Under the pieces are notes generated by a model, which saw only the letters and a list, made by a program, of their open reading frames with translations, made no database searches and was not told the origin of the DNA. A DNA stretch of 23,123 bases from a virus, in the IMG/VR virus record IMGVR_UViG_3300042397_000103, positions 1-23,123 of that record; one strand, written 5' to 3'. The translations under genes were made by a program, and so were the position numbers. Positions 7,119-15,114 of this stretch are shown here, in pieces. The stretch's first letter is position 1. The number at the start of each line of letters is the position of its first letter.

Positions 7119-7652
7119 TTAAAAATCGGTTCCTGAGACGATAGTTGTAATTCCAGCAGCAGACAAAGTACCGTCCAAGAAGTTAGCAGGAACCTGCTCT
7201 TGTCCGTTCAGCGTCAAGGTGTAACCAGAAAGGTCTCCCATAGCAGCACCGGTAACAATCGTACCTCCGGTTACTTCGCAACCGTGTTCCAAACCAGCAA
7301 CAAAGTAGTTACCGTTGTAGTCCTCAACGATTACAATCGGACGTCCGTAAGCCATTAACTTGATTTCCTTGTTTGATTGCTTGCTCAATTTGTGCAAGGT
7401 CAAGTTCAAGGTTTGGTCAAAAAACGTGGTTCCGTTTTCACGGCTGGAGGTTACCGCTTGCTCGAATGAGGAGTTACCCTTCAATTCGTATTTGTAAGCC
7501 GTTAAACCGCTTCCCAGCGTGTCGATAGCGTCTGTATTGGTAACGTCATAAGTTACCGTCAAGCTCTGATAATTCAGAAAGTAAACCGCTGTGATTCCAC
7601 CTACAACGTCCTTGCAGGGTTCAATGCGGCCAAGGGAAAGTGCACAAGCCAT
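7119..7652 (-). CDS. Probable major tail tube protein
   Basis: The 177-residue, beta-rich protein has a short N-terminal MACALSLGRIEPCKD segment, a central strand series and a single long helix-like part (LNLTLHKLSKQSNKEIKLM). Strands follow with GLEHGCEVTGGTIVTG and the GDLSGYTLTLNGQE motif near the end. The GDL-GYTLT-xG-E pattern with an HK97 gpV / lambda-like tube-fold plan supports a tail tube. It is the first gene after the capsid, separated by a strong terminator, and has its own A-rich leader, consistent with high, separate expression of a major virion protein. No sheath gene is present, in line with a siphovirus. A head decoration protein is the main alternative. Confidence 0.65.
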   Translation of the reverse strand: MACALSLGRIEPCKDVVGGITAVYFLNYQSLTVTYDVTNTDAIDTLGSGLTAYKYELKGNSSFEQAVTSSRENGTTFFDQTLNLTLHKLSKQSNKEIKLMAYGRPIVIVEDYNGNYFVAGLEHGCEVTGGTIVTGAAMGDLSGYTLTLNGQEQVPANFLDGTLSAAGITTIVSGTDF

Positions 7653-7672
7653 TTTATTTTTGTTTAATTTGT

Positions 7673-7713
7673 TAAAAAAGAAAGGGGTGGGGCGTCATTA
7701 CACCACCACCCCT
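7673..7713 (-). terminator. Rho-independent terminator after capsid gene
   Basis: On the minus strand AGGGGTGG (7713-7706) pairs perfectly with CCACCCCT (7690-7683) across a loop of 15 bases. TTTCTTTTTT follows (7682-7673 region). It lies 21 bases beyond the capsid stop and should end or attenuate the capsid transcript before the tail tube gene. Confidence 0.85.
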
Positions 7714-7733
7714 ATCAGGATTTTTAAGAACGA

Positions 7734-8663
7734 TTAAGCTCCGTAGTAAACGATGTCGCTACCGATTCCGTATTGGATACCTGCGCTCATACGCATAATC
7801 AAGCGGAAGTTTTGCGAGCCGTCGATGTCAGCCATATCAATCAGACGAACCTCGTTCTTATCGCTCAACAAGCCAGTTCCGAAGAACAAGTTTGACTTCT
7901 GTGCAGCAACGATTTTGTTAGAAGGCAAACCTTCGGCCAGAGCAACCTTGATACCATCAAAGTACAGGTCTTGTGAACCGTACCACATAGTTCCTTTGTT
8001 GTCAACACCATTAGCACCTACTCCGGAAGCGGCGAAGCCACCCAAAGCACGTACGTAAGCCTTGGCTACGTTCTGTGGAACGAACAAGGTCAAGTCCTGC
8101 TTACCGTACAAGGCAGAAGGGATAGCGTCAACTACCTTGCCCAATTCAGCGATTACGTTAGAAGCAGTAACGGTCGTACCGGTTACGTCTACAACGTCAG
8201 AATCAGCAGCGAACAATACGGTAAATCCGTCGAACTGGCCAGCAGAAGCGTTAACACCAGCCCAAATGTTTTGCTCGATACGAGCAGCAACCTTCTCGGC
8301 AGCGTAAGCAACGATAAAGTCAGTAAAAGAGGCAGGTACATTCTTGAATGCAGAGTAACCCATCTCAACGGCTTGCCAGGTTTGTTCGAAGTCCTTTTTG
8401 CACATTTGCAAGTTAACCTGGAACTCCTCGGTGGTCAAAACACGCTCGGTCAAAGTAACGGTAGACGTAGGGTCGAAGTCGCAAGTAGCGTTCTTCAAGA
8501 TATCGTCAGTACCGACCTTTTGGATAACGGATTTGTAATACACGTTGGGCATTACCTCGATAAGACCTTTGTCCAAGGTTGGTGCGCTCAAAAGAGCAGC
8601 GGCAACGTATTTACCGGCAAACTCGCCAGCATACGTAGTAGTGATTGAAGTGGTCGTAGCCAT
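7734..8663 (-). CDS. Major capsid protein, HK97-fold
   Basis: The 309-residue protein has the sequence pattern I associate with capsid proteins of Bacteroidota siphoviruses. It includes an N-arm YAGEFAGKYVAAALLSAPTL, a PNVYYKSVIQKV strand, the CDFDP and TLTERVLTTEEFQVN strands, and a spine helix near ASFTDFIVAYAAEKVAARIEQ. An A-domain with DLTLFVPQNVAKAY and a C-terminal FRLIMRMSAGIQYGIGSDIVYY segment follow. It builds the icosahedral shell. The gene follows the scaffold by 15 bases, lies downstream of the protease, and is followed by a strong terminator. The leader is A-rich without Shine-Dalgarno sequence, which is typical of efficiently translated Bacteroidota genes. There is no long N-terminal delta domain, consistent with a separate scaffold protein. 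Confidence 0.93.
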   Translation of the reverse strand: MATTTSITTTYAGEFAGKYVAAALLSAPTLDKGLIEVMPNVYYKSVIQKVGTDDILKNATCDFDPTSTVTLTERVLTTEEFQVNLQMCKKDFEQTWQAVEMGYSAFKNVPASFTDFIVAYAAEKVAARIEQNIWAGVNASAGQFDGFTVLFAADSDVVDVTGTTVTASNVIAELGKVVDAIPSALYGKQDLTLFVPQNVAKAYVRALGGFAASGVGANGVDNKGTMWYGSQDLYFDGIKVALAEGLPSNKIVAAQKSNLFFGTGLLSDKNEVRLIDMADIDGSQNFRLIMRMSAGIQYGIGSDIVYYGA

Positions 8664-8678
8664 TTTTTATTTGTTGGT

Positions 8679-9230
8679 TTATTTGTTAAGACGTGCGAGA
8701 ACTCGGTCGATAGCAGTCTCCGGGCTGTTCTGTGCGAGGTTAACTCGTGCAGGCGCAGGGGCTGCTTCTGGGTTGTGGCGGATAGGTGTAGCGGCAGGCA
8801 TATCGCTTGACATCTCCTGCTTCTTTTTAGCCATCTCCTCTTTCATTGCGGACAATTCAGCCCGCATCTCCTCAAGGATAGGCATTACTACCTCCTTGAT
8901 TTTGTCCTCCATAGTTGGCTCGGCGGCTGCTTCAACCTCGATTTCAACTGATGGGGCTTCTTCTTCTACCTCGGCTGTTGCTTCTTTGATTTCACCGATA
9001 ACACCTTCTTCGGCTACAACCAAGATGCGGCCATCCTCCATTTCGTACTCACCGACTGGGACAGCGATACGGTCTTCCTCTGATACGATGAAAATGGGTT
9101 GGCCTGCCTCAAATGATTCAGCTTCCAAGACGGTGCCGTTATCGAGCTTGGCTTGCGCCAACTCAACTTCGGAGGTCTCAACTGCGGACAGCTCGGCAAA
9201 GAATTTTTGGAAAATTTCTGTTGCTTTCAT
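8679..9230 (-). CDS. Capsid scaffolding protein
   Basis: These 183 residues are strongly acidic. An N-terminal beta-type section (about 1-85, with DNGTVLEAESFEAGQPIFIV and EYEMEDGRILVV) is followed by a Glu-rich low-complexity stretch (EVEEEAPSVEIEVEAAAEP). A coiled-coil helix comes next (EDKIKEVVMPILEEMRAELSAMKEEMAKKKQEM), then a Pro/Ala linker and a small basic C-terminal helix (TAIDRVLARLNK). An acidic coiled coil with a basic helical C-terminus directly before the capsid gene is the plan of tailed-phage scaffolds. The protein would line the procapsid and be digested by the protease encoded upstream. The start is the ATG at 9230, with a divergent HNH gene beginning 66 bases away. Confidence 0.85.
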   Translation of the reverse strand: MKATEIFQKFFAELSAVETSEVELAQAKLDNGTVLEAESFEAGQPIFIVSEEDRIAVPVGEYEMEDGRILVVAEEGVIGEIKEATAEVEEEAPSVEIEVEAAAEPTMEDKIKEVVMPILEEMRAELSAMKEEMAKKKQEMSSDMPAATPIRHNPEAAPAPARVNLAQNSPETAIDRVLARLNK

Positions 9231-9296
9231 AGTTTTTATGTCTATAAAGGAGACTCAACAATTTTGATATGTTACATTTTTGACCTACATTGCGAT
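9231..9296. other. Divergent intergenic region between scaffold and HNH gene
   Basis: This A+T-rich 66-base gap is the only place in the window where two starts face away from each other. It would have to hold a plus-strand promoter for the HNH gene. I see TTTTG and TTACATTTTTG, loosely like the Bacteroidota -33 TTTG and -7 TAnnTTTG elements, but they are too close together to call a promoter. Confidence 0.3.
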
Positions 9297-10076
9297 ATGG
9301 TTAAGCGACAATACAAGGTTAAGGATTCAAATGTTGAGTTATTGAATGACTATATTAAAAACGTAAACATTGTATTTCAGGATGAGTTGTTAGAGGAGGA
9401 GACTGGCGATGGTGATGATTTTTATATAAACTATTTTCCAATTTTGCCTGGTACTATTATAGAGGCGCAACAAACTTGTGGCGTTTACGGAAAAGACGTT
9501 CCAGGGATTGTTGGCTCACACGTTATGTGTAGTGGGTGTGATAAAATAGGCAAAGTAATAAAACATACCATATTATCAAGATTTGAAATGCACGATAGTT
9601 GCGTATCGTTCAAAGTTTCAAATTGCTCGTCTTGTCAAGCTAAAAAGGTTAGCAAAAGCAATAAAAAGAGAATGGCTGCTGATGAGGACTTTGAATTTTT
9701 GACAAAATTTAGAATTGCTCACGCAACAAGGTTAAGAATGTTGCTTATGTCCGGAGAGAAGAAAAAATCATTCTACAAGCTAATCGGTTGCGATGCTGAA
9801 ACATTGATAAAACACATATCATCACATTTTGAGCCAGGTATGTCAGCAAACAACTACGGTAAAAAGGGATGGGCAATAGACCACTTGATTCCTTTAAGCT
9901 GGGCAAGGAGCAGGGAGGAACTCTTTAAGCTTTGTCATTATACGAATCTTGCGCCAAAATGGAATGCGGACAATATCCGCAAGGGTAACAAGTATGGGGA
10001 AATCATTACCGAACAAGGAATTATACGCATAACAAGGGAAGATTACAACAATCTTATTGAGGAACCTTCACGGTAA
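9297..10076 (+). CDS. HNH endonuclease, probable free-standing homing enzyme
   Basis: This is the only convincing plus-strand gene. From the ATG at 9297 it encodes 259 residues. The frame is open further 5' but that part lies inside the scaffold gene. Two CxxC pairs (C78/C81 and C110/C113) suggest a zinc-ribbon. The C-terminal third carries the HNH core: GMSANNYGKKGWAIDHLIPLS (D195, H196), CHYTNLAPKW (N217), and NADNIRKGNK (N228). This is the form seen in many phage-encoded HNH nucleases that cut DNA and spread by homing. It breaks the protease-scaffold operon, is visibly more A+T-rich than its flanks, and overlaps the end of the 46-residue gene tail to tail by 23 bases. All of this points to an inserted element. 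Confidence 0.9.
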   Translation: MVKRQYKVKDSNVELLNDYIKNVNIVFQDELLEEETGDGDDFYINYFPILPGTIIEAQQTCGVYGKDVPGIVGSHVMCSGCDKIGKVIKHTILSRFEMHDSCVSFKVSNCSSCQAKKVSKSNKKRMAADEDFEFLTKFRIAHATRLRMLLMSGEKKKSFYKLIGCDAETLIKHISSHFEPGMSANNYGKKGWAIDHLIPLSWARSREELFKLCHYTNLAPKWNADNIRKGNKYGEIITEQGIIRITREDYNNLIEEPSR

Positions 10077-10194
10077 CGCCTACGCCTTGTGCTTGCAACG
10101 AACCATCGCAGCACTTCGAGGAATAGGTGTTATCCTTACAAAGGCATCCACGCTTGCCCCCTTTGGGGGAGGAACGGCTTGGGGTCTTTTTCAT
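10054..10194 (-). CDS. 46-residue Cys-rich protein, function unknown
   Basis: The ATG at 10194 overlaps the protease stop as ATGA, and the frame ends at TAA 10054-10056. The product has a basic, Ser/Pro/Gly/Lys N-terminus (MKKTPSRSSPKGGKRG), then four cysteines in C17-L-C19 and C28-C29 within KRGCLCKDNTYSSKCCDG, and a final LQAQGVGVTVKVPQ. I recall short proteins with this GCLC-D-TYS-KCCDG-LQAQG pattern in other Bacteroidota phages and prophages, but with no known function. Four closely spaced cysteines could bind zinc or form disulfides. Its last 23 bases are shared with the convergent HNH gene, so the C-terminus may have been altered by that insertion. Confidence 0.75.
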   Translation of the reverse strand: MKKTPSRSSPKGGKRGCLCKDNTYSSKCCDGSLQAQGVGVTVKVPQ

Positions 10195-11126
10195 AGTTTA
10201 CCTAATTCTTTTAGTTTAGATTCTGCCCAACGCTTGGCGGCAAGACCGCCCCATAGCAAATAGGAAATAGTACCGCAAGCTTGCGTATCGTTCTCGTCGT
10301 AGTACGCTTCCGCACGGGATAGGTACGAGTACATACGGGTAATGGTCTCTACGCTGATAGGCTTGCCGTCTGCAAGTTGTTGCGCTCTAATCTTGCCTAC
10401 TGCCGTGGCGCACTTGTTACCGCCCTTCTCGTTTAGTTCAATTCCTCGCTTGGCGTTATTGCGTACCGCCTCTGGGTAGTCGGTGTAGGATTCCATCTCG
10501 ATTCGCTTCTTGCTCTTTAAGCGGCCATCCTTTTTAATCTTGGCAATAATGTTAGAAAGCATAAATTCTGCTTCCTCCTCCTCAATGCGCTCAAGGTGGG
10601 ATTCCATTTGCATCTTGTCAACAAAATACCCTTCAATAGAAAAGCCCTTAACCCGTCCGGTCTTAACGTAGTTATTCCAAATGTTTTCGTTGTTAACCTT
10701 CATTGATACCATCCACGTACCTTCGGGTAATTCCATTCCGTAGATAGCGGTCTTGTCCTTTTGTGGGTCTTCAACAATCCAAGATTCGACTACCGATAAA
10801 CCGCTTAACTCTGCGGCGTGTTCGAGTGTGGTGTTTCCCTGATAACCACGCATCAAAAACAACTCCGATGCCTTGCGTACCGTCTCCTTGGAAAAGTACA
10901 CGTAAAACTCCTCTCCGCCTTGGTTGCGGTAGATTGTTTTATTCGGGATAAGGGCTGCACCCATCAGGATACGCTTCTCCTCGTCTTGTGCTTTGAACTC
11001 TACTTCGTACTCCTTTGCAAGGGTAATAAAGTTTTCTTCAATCGCTGGGTGTTCAACGATAGAAATAGCGTTGATTCCGTTTAGTCCTTCGGTTTCCTCA
11101 AGGACAAGTTCAATTACTTTTTTCAT
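10191..11126 (-). CDS. Prohead serine protease (XkdF-like) with extra C-terminal domain
   Basis: The 311-residue protein starts with ELVLEETEGLNGINAISIVEHPAIEENFI, typical of XkdF-type phage proteases. Residues about 50-170 form the protease, with the catalytic His in TLEHAAELSG (H103) and Ser in VKGFSIEGYF (S163), matching the His and Ser of herpesvirus/HK97-type prohead proteases. After an acidic linker (180-190), residues about 212-308 are a separate domain: YPEAVRNNAKRGIELNEKGG, CATAVGKIRAQQLADGKPIS, TRMYSYLSRAE, and CGTISYLLWGGLAAKRWA. Expected roles are cleavage of scaffold and capsid during maturation. It sits upstream of scaffold and capsid in the standard order and abuts the tape measure gene without a gap. 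Confidence 0.85.
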   Translation of the reverse strand: MKKVIELVLEETEGLNGINAISIVEHPAIEENFITLAKEYEVEFKAQDEEKRILMGAALIPNKTIYRNQGGEEFYVYFSKETVRKASELFLMRGYQGNTTLEHAAELSGLSVVESWIVEDPQKDKTAIYGMELPEGTWMVSMKVNNENIWNNYVKTGRVKGFSIEGYFVDKMQMESHLERIEEEEAEFMLSNIIAKIKKDGRLKSKKRIEMESYTDYPEAVRNNAKRGIELNEKGGNKCATAVGKIRAQQLADGKPISVETITRMYSYLSRAEAYYDENDTQACGTISYLLWGGLAAKRWAESKLKELGKL

Positions 11127-12965
11127 TTATCCGAATGTTGCTGTTCTTGCTCTGCGTCGTGCTAATTGTTGTGCGCTTGTTACTTGACCTGCTACCACGT
11201 ATGCTTGAATCGGTTGCTGATTGCGGCCGTTTACACTTGCGGCTAATTGGTTTATTCCACCTTGGCCTACCACGTTAAATTGCGGGGACATAGAACCTGC
11301 GGAACTCATATCAGGAGCGTTCGTATCCGGGGTCGGTGATTCGGATGCGCTAAACTTTGTAGCTGCAATCTTTGCTACGTTAGCAGCACCAATAACACCC
11401 GCTGCAACGGCGTTAGCAACCCGTACCGGGAACGGTAACAAACCATCCGCACCCTTTGCGCCTAACGCACCTACAACAGCGGTATAAGTCGCCATTGTGG
11501 CGTCTGCAATTTGTAATGCCTTGTTAAGTTGGAATGCCTTACGTTGACGGGCTTCGTTATCGCCCGCAAACAATTCGGACAAAGAAGCAAGAGCCGATAA
11601 CGATTGCTGCGCTAAATTCATATACGCATCATTAACCATTTTGCGGTCTTCAATATCCTTCTGGTTAAGGTCTTTCTTAATCTTTGCCGTTTCAGCTGCG
11701 GAGTTTTGCTCAACCTCGGCACGTTGGTTAATAAGCTCGTTGTAACGTGCGGTTCCTTCTTTGGTTACTGCTAATTCGTCTTCAATAGCGGCAATACGTG
11801 CGGTCTTTAATAATTCAATGTTTTGCAGCTGCACGTTCAAACGCTCACGCTCGGAGTTAATCAATTCCGCATCAAGGTTTAATTGTGCTTCTAACCGAGC
11901 GATATACGCCTCCGTATTGGTGCGTTCAATATCCTTCTCCTCACGCAATAACGAAATGTAATTCATTTTTTGCTCGGAGCGTTGCCCTTCCAAGCGTTCC
12001 TGCAAGTCCGTAAGTTCCAAGTTGGCCTGCGCCAATGCTACGGCGTTCTCCGTGGTTGCATTGATATTGTACTGCGCCTGGGCAAAGGCAATCTTCTTTT
12101 GAATCTGCTCGGCTTCTAATTTGTATTGCGTTTCCAGAATCTTGCCCAAATTCTCATTGGCCTTAATCCTATCCTCAATAGAAGCAAACTCATCGTCCCG
12201 TTGTTGACGTTGTATTTCGGCTAACCGCTGTTGCTCTAACTGAATCTTTTGCCGTTTAACATCTGCAAGCGCTGCGGCCTTTTCAAGTGCGGTTAACTTT
12301 TGTCCTTCCTTGATTGCCTCCTTTACTCGTTTGGTTACACGCTCTGCGGCCTTGGCCACAATCTCAAGCCCACCTTCCTCAACGCCTACAACACCGTCTA
12401 CAACCTCGCTAAACGCTTCCTTAGCTTGTTTAGCAGCCGCTTTGAAGTCCCCGGTAAAGAACGCTAATGCGGCCTTACCCAATGCACCAACGGCGTTTCC
12501 GATTTGTTGAAAATAGTTAAGTACGTAATCTTTGATAATCGTAGCAAAGTCCTTAATCGCTTGCACCGGGTCAGTAAACAGAGCGTCCAACGCTTTCTGC
12601 ACCATCGGGAATACCACCTCCGCAAGGTCGGAGAATAGCACCTTGATTACGTTCATTGTGGTATTGAAAAGGTCTACCACTTTTTGGTTGGAAGTAAACA
12701 CCTCCATAATAGCATCGCCAACGAGGGAAACAACCGTAAGGCTCTTAATGGTGTTGGCCAGCTTTGATATAGCACCTCCAGTTTTCCCGGCTTGCTTCTC
12801 GACGTTCTTAACGCCTTTGGCCATTGAATCGAATCCTTGCTTGGATTCCGTCTTTACGTTATCAATGGAGTTCGCTAATTTGTCAACGGATGCGTTGAGC
12901 TTCTCCAGGGTTGTTTCTAACCCGGAAGCATCGCCCTCGATTTTTACTGTTTCAACGACCGCCAT
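11127..12965 (-). CDS. Tail tape measure protein
   Basis: This 612-residue protein opens with MAVVETVKIEGDASGLETTLEKLNASVDKL, a common tape-measure start. A hydrophobic stretch at about 66-120 (SKLANTIKSLTVVSLVGDAIM onward) follows. Next comes a long Gln/Glu/Arg-rich coiled coil at about 225-455, then a second apolar Ala/Val/Gly region near 490-550 and a Ser/Pro/Asn/Gln-rich end. It sets tail length and may help DNA pass the host membrane. Using the established ratio of about 0.15 nm per residue, the tail would be roughly 90 nm, a short siphovirus tail. The gene starts inside the 49-residue gene (22-base overlap). Unlike most phages, it lies far from the tail tube gene and upstream of the head module. 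Confidence 0.88.
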   Translation of the reverse strand: MAVVETVKIEGDASGLETTLEKLNASVDKLANSIDNVKTESKQGFDSMAKGVKNVEKQAGKTGGAISKLANTIKSLTVVSLVGDAIMEVFTSNQKVVDLFNTTMNVIKVLFSDLAEVVFPMVQKALDALFTDPVQAIKDFATIIKDYVLNYFQQIGNAVGALGKAALAFFTGDFKAAAKQAKEAFSEVVDGVVGVEEGGLEIVAKAAERVTKRVKEAIKEGQKLTALEKAAALADVKRQKIQLEQQRLAEIQRQQRDDEFASIEDRIKANENLGKILETQYKLEAEQIQKKIAFAQAQYNINATTENAVALAQANLELTDLQERLEGQRSEQKMNYISLLREEKDIERTNTEAYIARLEAQLNLDAELINSERERLNVQLQNIELLKTARIAAIEDELAVTKEGTARYNELINQRAEVEQNSAAETAKIKKDLNQKDIEDRKMVNDAYMNLAQQSLSALASLSELFAGDNEARQRKAFQLNKALQIADATMATYTAVVGALGAKGADGLLPFPVRVANAVAAGVIGAANVAKIAATKFSASESPTPDTNAPDMSSAGSMSPQFNVVGQGGINQLAASVNGRNQQPIQAYVVAGQVTSAQQLARRRARTATFG

Positions 12966-13093
12966 TTTCTAAACTTTGCGTTTTTACCACCTATCTTGTA
13001 CATTCCCTTTGCAATATCAATCTCCGGCGATACGCCGAAGTAATGCTCGCTATTCAGGAGTGCAATCAAATAACTCAAATAAGATTCCCTCAT
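12944..13093 (-). CDS. 49-residue protein before tape measure, function unknown
   Basis: The ATG at 13093 overlaps the stop of the 674-residue gene as ATGA, and the frame closes at TAA 12944-12946, 22 bases inside the tape measure. The protein is MRESYLSYLIALLNSEHYFG at its start, then VSPEIDIAKGMYKIGGKNAK and a basic end. The sequence has normal composition and a helix-turn-helix-like run, and would otherwise be an unexplained 120-base gap in a tightly packed operon. Its place immediately before the tape measure is that of a tail assembly factor, but its small size and lack of motifs leave the function open. Confidence 0.68.
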   Translation of the reverse strand: MRESYLSYLIALLNSEHYFGVSPEIDIAKGMYKIGGKNAKFRKWRSLKQ

Positions 13094-15114
13094 ACATCAT
13101 TTAATAGTTCGAACTCTGCCTTGCCCGTGGTAAGGTTAATCTGCACGTTGTTCACAATCCACCTTTCGCCGTTCCATAAAAGCTTATTTGCAAGGTCGAA
13201 GTTTAGAATCTTGCCCAAAGGCAATATAGCAGGAATGCGTACCAATCGACGGGATGGGTCGTACAAGTCCGTAACATAATCACTCCAATAAGTATTGTAG
13301 AGCGAATTGTTTACTGATTCAAAAAACCACGGGTCGAGGTCGGCTCCGTAGTTTAACGAATAGGTTAATGCGGTGTTTGTATTTTTATTGGATGCGTTTG
13401 CGTACACAACGGTTGTAACGGATACGGCGTCGTGCCCGGTAATCGTATTTGTCGGGTCGAGAAACGATAATGTTGCAGGGCTAACAGTTACCGGGGAGTT
13501 AACATAGAATAAAAAGGGTTGCCCTAAATACGTTTCCAACTCACGGGTTACTGCGTATCCTGCTAACAATTTTGTTAACGCTCCACCGTCTTGGTCGGTT
13601 AAGCGGGTGAATAGCATCTGGTCAAATTGCGGTTGCACCGTCAACTCCTCGTCAGTATCGAATACAAACTCCGAGCGCAAATCGCCATAACCAACGTCGT
13701 TAGTTAGTCGGTATTCCTCCCCGGTAATTGCACCCGTCTCGTTGTATTGAAATTGGATTTGCTTGTAAAGTTGCGGACGCTCTACCTGGCTTTCTGTAAT
13801 ATCAAAGTATTGGGATAGGTCAACATCCGTTCCTGCTGCATACCAATCCTTGAGTGGTTTTAATTCAAACTCCCTATCGTTTATCGGAATAATAACCAGA
13901 TTAAACATCTTGCACAGCGAAGCCAAGAAGTCGGTAACCTTTTGCTCTGGCATCAAAGAAGGTATATCTATAACAGCAATCGCTGATTGCGCTCCGGGGT
14001 TGTATGCTGAAACATATTGCGTGTTCGGCGAAAAAGATAATTGTATCGCCACTTCGTCAACTGTGCAGGTGGTCGTTTCGTTGGTGGATTGCTTAAAAGC
14101 AAAATACACAACTGAATTGTTAGTTACCGGTATTTGTGAGAATACTAAAACAGCACTTCCGTTTTCGACTTGCTGCGCCACCAATACCTCGTCAACGAAA
14201 ACACCCACCGTGTAATCATTGGCATAAGCCCCAACGTCTACCGAAATAATCATATCGTAAACATTCCCGGAACCAGTTATTCCTTGTGGGGTAAACGTGC
14301 TATTTGCATAATTCCACCAATCAGTTGCAATTACAGCATACGGGGTCGGTGCAATTAACGAAACCCACCGCATAGCATTCGGAATATCCTTATACATATA
14401 CCCAGCCCGGCGGTGGCACCACATATACAAGTTCTCGTAGTCCTCAATACCAGATTCGCTTATGTTAATGTCGTACTTAAGTTCAATAGCGTTAATAATC
14501 GCCTCAATAGTAATGGCGGGCTTCAAGTCGTAGTATTGAACTCCGTGCTTTTGGTTTATGCTGTGAAAGTATATATTGTTCGGGTCGGTCTTGGTGTTAT
14601 CACTTTCGTAAAACCAAACGTCCTGCGCTGTGATTAACGGAAAAACAATCGGATACAACGTACGTCCACGCAAGCCCGTATAAACATTGTTGGGGGTGTA
14701 ATCTAAATTGTGAGTTGAAAGGGGTTCAAGGTCGTATAAATAATCCTCCCCAAACAAGTCCGTAAGATTCACCAACAGCCCGTAGAACGTAATATCGTAA
14801 GCATAGGGCGCATTTTGGCGCATCTGTACACCTTCCAGTTCAATAGAACCATAACGGAATAGCAAGCCGTTAATTTCAATGTAGCCCTCGGCACGCAATC
14901 GGTAGTCCGCACCACCCACAATATCCGTACGGTAGTAATGGGAAAAGATAGCGTTATTCCTTGGCGTTGCTGGAACGCTGAACCCCTGGGTAAAGTCAGT
15001 AAAGACCTTGCTTATATCTTGAATGTTTTGTACGGATAGGTTAATTACAATGTCCTCATCCCCGAACATATCAAGTTCCTCGTCCCCTACAAATAGCGTT
15101 ACCTTATTTTTCAT
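13090..15114 (-). CDS. Large tail protein, putative distal tail / hub component
   Basis: The 674-residue, beta-rich protein begins MKNKVTLFVGDEELDMFGDEDIVINLSVQNIQDISKVFTDFT. The section at about residues 50-140 (FSVPATPRNNAIFSHYY, IEINGLLFRYGSIELEGV, YAYDITFYGLLVNLTDLFGED) reads like the first beta domain of phage tail hub or distal tail proteins. The middle contains a ConA/CBM-like section (about 270-380), and the part after EQKVTDFLASLCKMFNLVIIPI (about 400 onward) resembles the hub-type domain with FELKPLKDW. The order of tail genes (terminator, completion, two tail proteins, then tape measure) fits a baseplate-hub or tail-tip role. The exact subunit cannot be fixed from sequence alone. 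It shares 4-base overlaps with both neighbours. Confidence 0.65.
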   Translation of the reverse strand: MKNKVTLFVGDEELDMFGDEDIVINLSVQNIQDISKVFTDFTQGFSVPATPRNNAIFSHYYRTDIVGGADYRLRAEGYIEINGLLFRYGSIELEGVQMRQNAPYAYDITFYGLLVNLTDLFGEDYLYDLEPLSTHNLDYTPNNVYTGLRGRTLYPIVFPLITAQDVWFYESDNTKTDPNNIYFHSINQKHGVQYYDLKPAITIEAIINAIELKYDINISESGIEDYENLYMWCHRRAGYMYKDIPNAMRWVSLIAPTPYAVIATDWWNYANSTFTPQGITGSGNVYDMIISVDVGAYANDYTVGVFVDEVLVAQQVENGSAVLVFSQIPVTNNSVVYFAFKQSTNETTTCTVDEVAIQLSFSPNTQYVSAYNPGAQSAIAVIDIPSLMPEQKVTDFLASLCKMFNLVIIPINDREFELKPLKDWYAAGTDVDLSQYFDITESQVERPQLYKQIQFQYNETGAITGEEYRLTNDVGYGDLRSEFVFDTDEELTVQPQFDQMLFTRLTDQDGGALTKLLAGYAVTRELETYLGQPFLFYVNSPVTVSPATLSFLDPTNTITGHDAVSVTTVVYANASNKNTNTALTYSLNYGADLDPWFFESVNNSLYNTYWSDYVTDLYDPSRRLVRIPAILPLGKILNFDLANKLLWNGERWIVNNVQINLTTGKAEFELLNDV

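Noticed and set aside
8545-9267. Long plus-strand Ser/Ala-rich frame opposite capsid and scaffold
   Set aside because: It is antisense to two well-supported genes and its composition is what the complementary strand of a Glu/Ala-rich scaffold produces.
9153-9296. Longer N-terminal version of the HNH protein starting at 9153
   Set aside because: The extra 48 residues are antisense to the scaffold gene and hydrophobic/low-quality. The ATG at 9297 gives a natural MVKRQYKVKD start.
12532-12972. Plus-strand frame of about 146 codons opposite the tape measure start
   Set aside because: It is antisense to the tape measure gene, with no start signal, motif or neighbour to support it.
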